Translations under genes and position numbers: made by a program
The notes under the pieces: generated by a model
Told to the model about the DNA's origin: nothing
Seen by the model: the letters and a program-made list of their open reading frames with translations, nothing else
The model's database searches: none
NCBI GenBank assembly: GCA_029245785.1
Contig: JAQWOR010000066.1
Span: 27,302-91,301 of the forward strand
Source of the DNA: Polaribacter sp.
GTDB taxonomy: Bacteria; Bacteroidota; Bacteroidia; Flavobacteriales; Flavobacteriaceae
Length of the DNA: 64,000 nt
Reading direction: 5' to 3'
Shown here: positions 19,514 through 27,657 of the stretch, in pieces
Layout of the letters: each line of letters begins with the position of its first letter
Numbering within the stretch: the stretch's first letter is position 1

Positions 19514-20472
19514 TATTTTTTAGGTTTGTATTTTGAATTTTTAAAAATTTCTTCTGCTTCCATTTTCAATAAACGCTGCAAAGATACATTATTATGTTTC
19601 ATGTAAGAACGTACTATTTGCCAACCAAACCAAGCCCCTATTCTACCAGGAGACAATTGATCTTCTGATCTATAAAACTTTGAAAAAGGAGCATCGTCTA
19701 TAAAGCGCTGGTTCAATTTGGTATCTGTACTGTACAGCAATTTATGTTCAATAAAATACTTCCAAATTTGACTTTCATTACGTTGTGCCCACGCTAACTT
19801 TTGCTTTTCATAGCCTATTTTCTCTTCATCAGCAATTTCTGGAAGATATCTATCTAGCAGATACAATCTTTTTCCTGCTGCAATCATTTTACTTAAAAAC
19901 GTTCTGGTTGCTAACACAGAAAGCTGTGTATTGATAATTTTATCTGCTACATCAACAACGATATGATCTTTATGATAATTTTGTTTGATGTATTTTGGAA
20001 AATTATCATAAAAAGGATGCCTTTTCCCCAAATACACATCCAAAGAAATCAGTAATACCTCTTTGGTATAAATTACCTTACTTTGATAATCAACATTGCT
20101 AATTAGTGTAATTATTTTCGGCGCTTTAAACTTCGGATTGTAATATTTAATGTGTTTAAAAAGGGTGGTTAATTGCTCTTTTACTGCACTAAAATCAGCA
20201 TAGATTTTTTGAGTTTCCACAAACAATTCTCTTTCGTCGGCATTCTGTTGCTTTTGAACCCAAACACTATCAGGCACATTTTCAGGAAAAAGTAAGGGAT
20301 ACCTTCTTTTTGTCTCCGCAAGTGTGCTGGTCTCTATATTGTAAAAATCAATATCAAACCTAGACACAGAAACTTCAATATCTACAGCACTTACATCTAT
20401 ACGCTCTTCTGATGAAAAACCACAAGAAAACAAGGTTGTAGCTAGTAAAAAAATGAAAAAATAGTTCCGCAT
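19513..20472 (-). CDS. gldB: Gliding motility lipoprotein GldB
   Basis: A 319-residue lipoprotein (lipobox LFSCG near residue 17), required for gliding and for type IX secretion-related stability in F. johnsoniae. The body resembles a GldB/HExxH-type fold, but I see no HExxH, so a peptidase role is not supported. gldB-gldC are coupled and divergent from nadE, the gene order seen in other flavobacteria. Confidence 0.92.
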   Translation of the reverse strand: MRNYFFIFLLATTLFSCGFSSEERIDVSAVDIEVSVSRFDIDFYNIETSTLAETKRRYPLLFPENVPDSVWVQKQQNADERELFVETQKIYADFSAVKEQLTTLFKHIKYYNPKFKAPKIITLISNVDYQSKVIYTKEVLLISLDVYLGKRHPFYDNFPKYIKQNYHKDHIVVDVADKIINTQLSVLATRTFLSKMIAAGKRLYLLDRYLPEIADEEKIGYEKQKLAWAQRNESQIWKYFIEHKLLYSTDTKLNQRFIDDAPFSKFYRSEDQLSPGRIGAWFGWQIVRSYMKHNNVSLQRLLKMEAEEIFKNSKYKPKK

Positions 20473-20506
20473 TATCTTTGTATATTTACTTCTAGTTTAG
20501 AAACGA

Positions 20507-20514
20507 CAAAAATA
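20507..20514 (-). promoter_or_regulatory. -7 element (TATTTTTG) for gldB-gldC
   Basis: On the minus strand TATTTTTG fits TAnnTTTG, 35 nt upstream of gldB, inside the gap to nadE. No clear -33 TTG. Confidence 0.4.
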
Positions 20515-20530
20515 CTAAAATAGTTTGTAT

Positions 20531-21319
20531 ATGAACACAGAAAAGGTAGCAGAACATATTGTAAACTGGCTTTTAGAATATGCTACAAAAGCCAATGTTA
20601 AGGGTTTTGTTATTGGTGTTTCTGGAGGAATAGATTCTGCCGTCACCTCTACGCTATGTGCAAAAACAGGCTTACAGCTTCTTTGCCTAGAGATGCCCAT
20701 TCATCAATCCGAGAGCCAGGTCACTAGAGCCCATGAACATATAGAACAGTTAAAAAACACATTTAAAAATGTAACATCTATTAAAATTGACTTGACAAGT
20801 TCATTTGAAAATTTCAAACAAATTGTTCCTAAAACAGAACCCTCTGCACAAGTAGATCTATCTCTTGCGAATACACGAGCAAGGTTACGAATGACAACCT
20901 TGTATTATTTTGCCGGACTAAAAGACTTATTAGTAGCAGGAACTGGAAACAAGATAGAAGATTTTGGTGTTGGTTTTTTTACAAAATATGGAGATGGGGG
21001 TGTTGATATTAGTCCAATTGCAGATTTGGTGAAATCTGAAGTTTATGAATTGGCCAGCTATTTAAACATTTCTAAAACGATTCAAAACGCACAACCAACC
21101 GATGGGTTGTTTGGAGACGACAGAACAGATGAAGATCAAATTGGAGCTTCTTATGACGAGCTAGAGTGGGCAATGCAAATGAAGTCTGAAAACAAAACAG
21201 TAGAAAATTTTACAGGAAGAGAGCTAGCCGTGTACAAAATATATAGCCATTTAAACAACATCAACCAGCACAAAATAATGCCCATTCCTGTGTGTATAAT
21301 TCCCGAAAGATTAAAGTAA
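20531..21319 (+). CDS. nadE: NH3-dependent NAD+ synthetase
   Basis: A 262-residue single-domain enzyme that amidates deamido-NAD with ammonia and ATP, the last step of NAD synthesis. The PP-loop is GVSGGIDSA and the conserved TGNKIEDFGVGFFTKYGDGG segment is present. There is no glutaminase domain, so it is the ammonia-dependent type. ATG 20531 is preferred to the in-frame TTG at 20525. It is divergent from gldB. Confidence 0.94.
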   Translation: MNTEKVAEHIVNWLLEYATKANVKGFVIGVSGGIDSAVTSTLCAKTGLQLLCLEMPIHQSESQVTRAHEHIEQLKNTFKNVTSIKIDLTSSFENFKQIVPKTEPSAQVDLSLANTRARLRMTTLYYFAGLKDLLVAGTGNKIEDFGVGFFTKYGDGGVDISPIADLVKSEVYELASYLNISKTIQNAQPTDGLFGDDRTDEDQIGASYDELEWAMQMKSENKTVENFTGRELAVYKIYSHLNNINQHKIMPIPVCIIPERLK

Positions 21320-21442
21320 GTTTGCAGAGATCATCAATCTCTTTATTTTGCCGTACGCTCTTTTTTTAGAGCCATTAAAAATTGAAAATGGCAATATGAT
21401 TAATAGCTGAAGTATTCTTAATATTTGTAATGATCTTTTCAT
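21311..21442 (-). CDS. Possible 43-residue basic membrane-associated peptide
   Basis: An ATG-started frame, not recognised. It begins MKRSLQILRILQLLIILPF and then becomes strongly basic (NGSKKRAYGKIKRLM). This hydrophobic-then-Lys/Arg pattern suits a small membrane protein, but chance is not excluded. It fills the nadE-dnaG gap and overlaps the end of nadE by 9 nt on the opposite strand. A short TTAGC/GCTAA inverted repeat lies just upstream. Confidence 0.25.
   Translation of the reverse strand: MKRSLQILRILQLLIILPFSIFNGSKKRAYGKIKRLMISANLL
21326..21342 (+). terminator. Short hairpin after nadE
   Basis: AGAGAT/ATCTCT arms with a 5-nt loop, followed by TTATTTTG. Weak terminator candidate. Confidence 0.35.
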
Positions 21443-21499
21443 GTTCTTTTTTTTAGCATAGCTAAGATACAAAAAAAACATCAATTCAATAAAAACCCA

Positions 21500-23455
21500 T
21501 CAAATAACCCTGTTTAATCTCTCAAACAACAATTGCTTAAGCCCTGTGTACTTGGAAATTAACTCAAGGTCTATCGTAGCCGATTTTTGCGATTTTGCCT
21601 CGTTCATAATCTCAATAATTTTTCGTTCTATCAAGACTCTACGTGTGTTCAAAATAGCTTCTGTTACTAGTTTTGGAAGAATTTTACTGATTTCTACAAC
21701 AAAAATACCTTTTCGTTCCCAATCGCTCAACGTATGTTTTTCCTCATCCATTAAAATCCCTGTAACCTCATTTGCAATCTGTTCATTTTTATGATGTACC
21801 AGCTGCTCTATCATTATTTTTTCTTGCTGATTTAATTGATGAATCAACTCATAATAAACAGCTTTAAAAGCCGGGTTGGTAAACTCAATTTCATCCTCTT
21901 GCAAGCTCAAATATATTTCTTTTGAAACTTGATTGTTATAGACTTCATCTTTATAAGAAGAAACGCCCTCTTCGTCGATCTCTTCAACAGAAGCTACAAA
22001 ATCTACTTTTTCATTTCCATACAGCAATAAAATTCTGATAATTTCTTTTTCTAAAATTGCTAACTGATCTACTTCTTCTAATTGTACTTCTTGTGCTTTT
22101 ACAACTTCAAATGATTGCTGGCTTGTCTGATGTTTTTTCGCCTCTTCTTTATCCGTCTTAGCTATCATTTGAGCTAATTCGCTAAATAAAACTCGCTCTG
22201 AAATTTCCATAATACGCGCGCATTCTTGCACATATACTTCTCGCTGAATGGTATCTGGAATCTTAGAAATACTGGTAACAATGTCTCTGATGAGTCCTGC
22301 TTTTTTAACGGGGTCGTTTTTAGCTTCTTGCATCAATAAAGAAACTTTAAAACTGATAAAGTCTTGCGCAGTATCTTCTAAATACGCTTTTAGCTCAGTA
22401 TCTGAATGTGATTTTGCAAAACTATCAGGGTCTTCTCCTTCAGGAAAAGACACCACTTTCACATTCATTCCCTGTTCTAAAATCAAATCTATTCCACGAA
22501 CAGAGGCTCTCAATCCAGCAGCATCACCATCAAAAAGTACGGTGATGTTTTGCGTTAATCTTCGTACCAAGCGTATTTGATCTGGTGTTAATGCAGTACC
22601 TGAAGAAGCTACTACATTTTCAATTCCTGACTGATGAAAAGAAATCACATCCGTATAGCCTTCTACCAAAAAACAATTATCTTGCTTGGCTATTTCCTTT
22701 TTCGCCTGATAAATTCCGTATAAAATTTTACTTTTATGGTAAATATCACTTTCGGGAGAGTTTAAATATTTTGCAGCTTTTTTATCATTGGTTAGAATTC
22801 GACCTCCAAAACCAAGAATCCTTCCAGACATACTGTGAATTGGAAATAGTACGCGGCCTTTAAACCGATCAAATTGTTTATCTCCTTTGACAATTGTCAA
22901 CCCTGTTGATGTTAAATACTTTACATCATATCCTTTTGCCAAAGCTGCTTTTGTAAAATGATCCCACTCATCTCTACAATACCCTAATTCAAACTTGGCA
23001 ATGGTTTCGTCTTTAAAACCACGTTCTTTAAAATAAGAAAGACCTATTGCTTTTCCTTGCTGTGAATTCAGCATTAAATCGTTGAAAAAATCTTTGGCGA
23101 ATTTAGACACCAAAAACATACTTTCTCGTTCGTTTAACTGCTGTTTTTGCTCATCCGACTGCTCGGTTTCTTCAATGTCAATATTGTATTTTTTTGCTAA
23201 ATACTTGATGGCTTCTGGGTACGAATAATGTTCGTGTTCCATCAAAAAAGAAATGGCATTCCCTCCTTTTCCTGTACTAAAATCTTTCCAGATCTGCTTC
23301 ACTGGCGACACCATAAAAGAAGGTGTTCTTTCGTCTGTAAACGGGCTGAGACCTTTAAAGTTACTTCCTGCTTTTTTTAACTGTACAAATTCGCCAATTA
23401 CCTCCTCTACACGGGCGGTTTCAAAAACACGATCTATGGTTTCTCTGGATATCAT
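21500..23455 (-). CDS. dnaG: DNA primase DnaG with degenerate zinc-binding domain
   Basis: A 651-residue primase making RNA primers at replication forks. The TOPRIM core is intact (LVEGYTDVISFHQSG, ALTPDQIRL, LFDGDAAGLRA), and the N-terminal catalytic subdomain contains FKGRVLFPI. The N-terminal CHC2 zinc ribbon keeps its fold signature (GLSPFTDERTPSFMVSP, then GKGGNAISFLMEHE), but all four ligands of the C-H-C-C set are replaced: S37, T40, D58, T61. I start at ATG 23455 (MISRETIDRVFE), the family N-terminus, not nine codons upstream. A C-terminal helicase-binding region follows. A hairpin separates it from clpX. Confidence 0.94.
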   Translation of the reverse strand: MISRETIDRVFETARVEEVIGEFVQLKKAGSNFKGLSPFTDERTPSFMVSPVKQIWKDFSTGKGGNAISFLMEHEHYSYPEAIKYLAKKYNIDIEETEQSDEQKQQLNERESMFLVSKFAKDFFNDLMLNSQQGKAIGLSYFKERGFKDETIAKFELGYCRDEWDHFTKAALAKGYDVKYLTSTGLTIVKGDKQFDRFKGRVLFPIHSMSGRILGFGGRILTNDKKAAKYLNSPESDIYHKSKILYGIYQAKKEIAKQDNCFLVEGYTDVISFHQSGIENVVASSGTALTPDQIRLVRRLTQNITVLFDGDAAGLRASVRGIDLILEQGMNVKVVSFPEGEDPDSFAKSHSDTELKAYLEDTAQDFISFKVSLLMQEAKNDPVKKAGLIRDIVTSISKIPDTIQREVYVQECARIMEISERVLFSELAQMIAKTDKEEAKKHQTSQQSFEVVKAQEVQLEEVDQLAILEKEIIRILLLYGNEKVDFVASVEEIDEEGVSSYKDEVYNNQVSKEIYLSLQEDEIEFTNPAFKAVYYELIHQLNQQEKIMIEQLVHHKNEQIANEVTGILMDEEKHTLSDWERKGIFVVEISKILPKLVTEAILNTRRVLIERKIIEIMNEAKSQKSATIDLELISKYTGLKQLLFERLNRVI

Positions 23456-23478
23456 TTCGTTAATTAGCACAATAAACC

Positions 23479-23504
23479 CCAAAAGGGTTGAAACCCTTTT
23501 GGGA
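23479..23504. terminator. Hairpin between clpX and dnaG
   Basis: A 12-bp perfect stem (CCCAAAAGGGTT and its complement) with a 2-nt loop, followed by ATCTTTTT on the plus strand and TTTATTG on the minus strand. It probably ends or attenuates clpP-clpX transcription before dnaG. Confidence 0.6.
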
Positions 23505-23512
23505 TCTTTTTA

Positions 23513-24751
23513 TTATGAGGCTGCTCTTAATTTCTTTAAGGTTGTTTTTGTCAATTTTGCTTCTGCATACTCCTTACTTACGGTAAAATCTTTTTCATCA
23601 GAACTCGGCAATTCAAACATGGCGTCTGTTAAAATCGCTTCACATAAAGATCGCAAACCACGAGCTCCTAATTTGTATTCTATCGCTTTCCCTACAACGT
23701 ATTGCAACGCCTCTTCTTCAATTTGAAAAGAAACATCATCCATCAAAAATAACTTCTCATATTGTTTGATGATCGAATTTTTAGGTTCTGTTAATATGGC
23801 TCTTAATGTTTCTGCATCCAGTGGATTCATGTGGCTTAGCACAGGTAATCTTCCAATAATTTAAGGAATCAATCCAAAAGATCTTAAATCTGACGGAATG
23901 ATGTATTGCAATAAATTATCTTCATCGATCTTATCTTCAGCAACAGAAGCGCTATATCCAACAGCTTGCATATTTAAACGCTTACTAATAATTCTGTCAA
24001 TTCCAGAAAAAGCACCTCCAGCAATAAATAAAATATCTTTTGTATTGACCTCTATAAATTTTTGATCTGGATGTTTTCTTCCTCCTTTCGGTGCTACATT
24101 TACAACAGATCCTTCTAATAATTTCAACAAGGCTTGTTGCACTCCTTCTCCAGAAACATCTCTGGTAATAGATGGATTATCTCCTTTACGAGCAATTTTA
24201 TCTATTTCATCAATAAAAACAATTCCGCGCTCTGCTTTAATTACATCATAATCTGCTGCTTGCAGCAATCTGCTTAAAATACTTTCAACATCCTCTCCAA
24301 CATAGCCTGCTTGTGTTAACACCGTTGCATCAACAATAGAAAATGGAACGTTTAGCATTTTGGCAATTGTACGAGCAACTAATGTCTTACCCGTTCCTGT
24401 TTCGCCAACTAAGACAATGTTACTCTTTTCTATTTCTACTTCATTTTCATCGTCTTTTGACTGTAACAACCGCTTGTAATGGTTATAAACAGCAACCGAC
24501 ATTGATATTTTTGTTTCATCTTGACCAATGATATATTGATCTAAAAAGCTTTTAATTTCTTTTGGCTTTTTTAAGATCAATTCTTTAGACAATTCACTCG
24601 ATTTTATCTCTGTAGCTTCTTCTCCTAAAATTCCGTTGGCTTGCTCAATACATGTATCACAAATATGCGCGTCGATACCTGCAATTAACAAATTTGTTTC
24701 TGCTTTTTTACGGCCACAAAATGAGCATTCTAAATTTTCTTCTTTCGACAT
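23513..24751 (-). pseudogene. clpX: ATP-dependent Clp protease ATP-binding subunit ClpX, interrupted by an in-frame stop
   Basis: The gene would encode a 412-residue AAA+ unfoldase feeding substrates to ClpP, the usual length. Codon 297 is TAA (23863-23861 on the minus strand) where relatives have Glu in the motif LIPEIIGRLP; the frame then continues with IIGRLPVLSHMNP to a normal end. The N-part holds an intact zinc domain (C9, C12, C31, C34), Walker A GETGTGKT, pore loop GYVGEDV and Walker B VFIDEID. The C-part holds the arginine finger (R301) and sensor 2 (GARGLRS). Neither half alone should be an active unfoldase. One G-to-T change of GAA would explain it: sequencing error, recent mutation or read-through. 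Confidence 0.9.
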
Positions 24752-24831
24752 AATTCTTCTCTTTTATTCTATGTATCACTGCAATTTTTCCCGGACCTGA
24801 ATTTTCAATAGGAATTGCAATGAAAGTACTT

Positions 24832-25491
24832 TTATTTTCTTTCTAAAATTTCATCAACCATTCCGTATGCTTTTGCTTCAGCGGCTTTCATCCAATAATC
24901 TCTATCAGAATCTTCGTGTACCTTTTCAACAGTTTGCCCAGAATGTTTGGCAATAATTTGATACAGCTCGTCTTTCAACTTCAAAATTTCACGAGTGGTA
25001 ATCTCTATATCTGATGCTTGCCCTTGCGCACCTCCTAATGGCTGGTGAATCATAACTCTTGAATGTGGCAATGCAGAGCGTTTTCCTTTTGTTCCTGCAC
25101 ACATTAAAACCGCTCCCATAGAAGCTGCCATTCCTGTACAGATTGTAGCAACATCTGGTTTTATAAATTGCATGGTGTCATAAATTCCTAAACCGGCGTA
25201 TACGCCTCCTCCTGGAGAATTGATATAAATTGAAATATCTTTAGATGCATCTACACTTTCTAAAAACAACAACTGCGTCTGAACTATATTGGCAACTTGA
25301 TCACTTATTCCTGTTCCTAAGAAAATGATTCTATCCATCATTAAACGAGAAAAAACATCCATTTGTGTAATGTTCATCTGACGTTCTTCCATAATATATG
25401 GCGTTACACTGCTGGTTATTTTTCCAAAATAAGTACTACTTATTCCGTGATGTTTTGTTGCGTATTTTTCGAATTCTCTTCCGTAATCCAT
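24832..25491 (-). CDS. clpP: ATP-dependent Clp protease proteolytic subunit
   Basis: A 219-residue serine peptidase forming the tetradecameric chamber used with ClpX. The catalytic Ser lies in GMAASMGAVLM and the His in SRVMIHQPLGG; the rest of the family pattern (YINSPGGGVYAGLGIYDTMQ) is intact. It is the upstream gene of the clpP-clpX pair (80 nt gap) and shows no damage, which makes the broken clpX the more notable. Confidence 0.96.
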   Translation of the reverse strand: MDYGREFEKYATKHHGISSTYFGKITSSVTPYIMEERQMNITQMDVFSRLMMDRIIFLGTGISDQVANIVQTQLLFLESVDASKDISIYINSPGGGVYAGLGIYDTMQFIKPDVATICTGMAASMGAVLMCAGTKGKRSALPHSRVMIHQPLGGAQGQASDIEITTREILKLKDELYQIIAKHSGQTVEKVHEDSDRDYWMKAAEAKAYGMVDEILERK

Positions 25492-25569
25492 TATCTGAGT
25501 ATTTTTTATTATTTTGAACTGTAAATATAAGAACTATTAAGTTAATATTTTGTTACAGTTTCTTACTAA

Positions 25570-25601
25570 AAAAACTCCTCTAACTGAATAAAGGAGTTTT
25601 T
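25570..25601 (-). terminator. Terminator between tig and clpP
   Basis: AAAAACTCCT/AGGAGTTTTT stem with a 12-nt loop and a T-run on the minus strand, just after the tig stop. Confidence 0.8.
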
Positions 25602-25622
25602 GAATATTCTTTTTAGTGACTC

Positions 25623-26945
25623 TTATTTATACACCTCTTTGATAAAGTCTTCATAAGAAACCTTTTTGGTTTTAAAGCTGATATTTTCTTTGTAGAAAGT
25701 TATCAATTTATGGCTCACCAATTGTTCTTGTAAGCGTTTTGCTTCTTCTGGATTCCCTAAGATCCTTCCTGCAATATCATCCAGTTCTTTTTCTTCTGGA
25801 TTCATATTTCCAAACTGAGCCATTTGTGTTTTGATAAACCCTTTTGCGTAGTTTACCAATTCTTCACGATCTAATTTGATATCGTTGTCTGTCATGATTT
25901 TTCCTTCAATCAATTGGTAACGCAATCCTTTTTCAGATTTTTCATATTCAGCTACAGCTTCTTCTTCTGATATTGGATTCTCTCCAGCAGTTGCTAACCA
26001 TTTTTGCAAAAATGTTGCAGGCAAATCAAATTTTGTGTTTTCTACCAAATATTCTGTAACAGCATTTAGTAATTGTTGATCTCCTTGCGATTGAAATTGC
26101 TTTTCAGCATCTTCTTTAATCTTATCTCTTAATTCGGTCACTGTTTTAACACTTCCGTCAGTAAATAATTTATCAAACAATTCTTGGTCTAATTCTGCCA
26201 ATTCTGTTTCTGTAATTTCTTCAACAGTAAATGCCAGGACAATTGCCAATCCATGAATTTCATCATGAGACAAGCCTAAAGCACCCATTAATTTATGATC
26301 ATCACTAAACAAGCCTTTTGTTTTCAACTCAATAACATCACCAACTTTAGCGCCCACAAACTTTTTTAAGTTTGGTTTTCCTTTAATGTCTTTTAAAGAA
26401 ATGGTTGCTTTTTTATTGATCTCTTTTTCTTGGTTTACAAAAGTTCCAGTAACATTTGCTGTTGCTGTTGCCGCCTCTATGGCGTTCATTTTTCCGTAAC
26501 GAGATTGTAAGTTTTCAACTTCTTTGTCAATCAAATTATCATCTGCAACGATGGTGTACTGTGTTATTTTTTTCTTTGCAGACAAATCAACCGTAAATTC
26601 TGGAGCAAGTCCTAATTCGAATTCGAATGAAAACACCTCTGTATCCCAAGAAAAATCTTCTTGAATTCTAGGCAATGGATTTCCTAAAATATCTAGTTTT
26701 TCTTCGGTTAAAAATTTATTTAAAGACTCTTGTAATAATTTATTTACTTCATCGATCATTATCGATTTTCCGTATTGCTTTTTTACCATTCCCATTGGCA
26801 CATGCCCTTTTCTAAATCCTGGGATATCTGCTTTTTTACGGTAATCTTGTAAAATTTCTGTTACTTTTGTTTGATAGTCTTCTGCAACAATATCAACTTT
26901 TACAACTGCATTTAATGCATCTACATTTTCTTTTGTAATATTCAT
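25623..26945 (-). CDS. tig: Trigger factor
   Basis: A 440-residue ribosome-bound chaperone meeting nascent chains at the exit tunnel. The N-terminal ribosome-docking signature is GFRKGHVP. The middle FKBP-like domain is diverged, as in other Bacteroidetes, and the C-terminal chaperone arms are helical and charged. The tig-clpP-clpX order is standard. Confidence 0.93.
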   Translation of the reverse strand: MNITKENVDALNAVVKVDIVAEDYQTKVTEILQDYRKKADIPGFRKGHVPMGMVKKQYGKSIMIDEVNKLLQESLNKFLTEEKLDILGNPLPRIQEDFSWDTEVFSFEFELGLAPEFTVDLSAKKKITQYTIVADDNLIDKEVENLQSRYGKMNAIEAATATANVTGTFVNQEKEINKKATISLKDIKGKPNLKKFVGAKVGDVIELKTKGLFSDDHKLMGALGLSHDEIHGLAIVLAFTVEEITETELAELDQELFDKLFTDGSVKTVTELRDKIKEDAEKQFQSQGDQQLLNAVTEYLVENTKFDLPATFLQKWLATAGENPISEEEAVAEYEKSEKGLRYQLIEGKIMTDNDIKLDREELVNYAKGFIKTQMAQFGNMNPEEKELDDIAGRILGNPEEAKRLQEQLVSHKLITFYKENISFKTKKVSYEDFIKEVYK

Positions 26946-26975
26946 GGTATCAATTTAATCTTAAAAAATTGGCTG

Positions 26976-27006
26976 CAAAATTAGTGATTTTTACCAACTT
27001 TGCAAA
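26976..27006 (-). promoter_or_regulatory. Promoter for tig
   Basis: On the minus strand TTTG (27006-27003), a 19-nt spacer, then TAATTTTG (26983-26976), 31 nt upstream of tig. Matches the Bacteroidetes consensus in both boxes and in spacing. Confidence 0.65.
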
Positions 27007-27079
27007 GGTTTAAATACTTCTATTTCAGTTATTTTAACAGTAATGCCCAATTATCAGTAAACAAGGACCAATGTATCAC

Positions 27080-27430
27080 TTATTTTCTCTTTTCTTCTTT
27101 TATCAATCCGAACAACACCGATCTGAAAACAGATAATAACACGCTAAATAATAGTGCCGTAAAAAATCCGCTTACCGCAAATCCACTAACCAAATTTCCT
27201 GCCAATAAAATGATAATGGCATTGATCACAAACAGAAACAAGCCCAGACTAAGAATGGTTGCTGGCAACGTAAAGAGAACTAGTAACGGACGAACAAACA
27301 TATTTAAGAGGGCAATTACAAAGGCAACCCAAATGGCTGCTGTATAACTTGCAACCTGTATTCCTGGCAAAATAGTTGCCAAAACCACAACAGCAACTGC
27401 TGTTAGTAATAACTTTAAGAGTGTTTTCAT
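27080..27430 (-). CDS. Small four-helix membrane protein of the phage holin 4 superfamily type
   Basis: A 116-residue protein with about four hydrophobic helices (LLLTAVAVVVLATILPG, AAIWVAFVIALLNMFV, LPATILSLGLFLFVINAIIIL, FFTALLFSVLLSVFRSV). It resembles the chromosomal holin-like membrane proteins seen across bacteria (YvlD/holin_4 type). Despite the name there is no phage context, and its role is unknown. Confidence 0.8.
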   Translation of the reverse strand: MKTLLKLLLTAVAVVVLATILPGIQVASYTAAIWVAFVIALLNMFVRPLLVLFTLPATILSLGLFLFVINAIIILLAGNLVSGFAVSGFFTALLFSVLLSVFRSVLFGLIKEEKRK

Positions 27431-27504
27431 TTTTATGTTTTTTTAGCAGGGAATTTCAACAAACTCGTTTAATGATAAAAGACTAACATCCAAAACGACA
27501 CCAA

Positions 27505-27563
27505 TTCCTGTTTTCTGTAAAAACGGCAGAAAAAGAGGCTTTTTACTGCTTTTTTGACAGGAA
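27505..27563. terminator. Nested hairpin in the 27.4-27.6 kb gap
   Basis: An outer TTCCTGT/ACAGGAA pair encloses GCAGAAAAAG/CTTTTTACTGC with an AGG loop. Runs of T follow on the plus strand. It lies downstream of the hydrolase gene on the minus strand, so a terminator or small structured RNA is possible. Nothing else is visible in this 212-nt gap apart from the palindrome at its right end. Confidence 0.35.
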
Positions 27564-27630
27564 ACATTCTAGTTTAACAGCAACAGCCATCAACTTATTT
27601 AAGTTTGTTCAATAAGTTAAGTATTTAATA

Positions 27631-27657
27631 CCTACAAGGTTTTCAAAACCTTGCAGG
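27631..27657. repeat. 27-bp REP-like palindrome overlapping a gene end
   Basis: An almost perfect palindrome centred on TTTTCAAAA with CAAGG/CCTTG arms and one mismatch (A at 27634). It overlaps the last codons and stop codon of the hydrolase. A 13-nt half copy (ACAAGGTTTTCAA) occurs at 45551-45563. Palindromes of this kind are common in flavobacterial genomes (from memory). Confidence 0.7.

Noticed and set aside
23253..23726. 157-codon ORF antisense to dnaG and clpX
   Set aside because: Lies fully opposite two conserved genes and across the hairpin; low-complexity shadow of the minus-strand codons.
27080..27430. Holin-like protein as a sign of prophage
   Set aside because: No lysin, structural or integrase genes nearby; this family is common on chromosomes.
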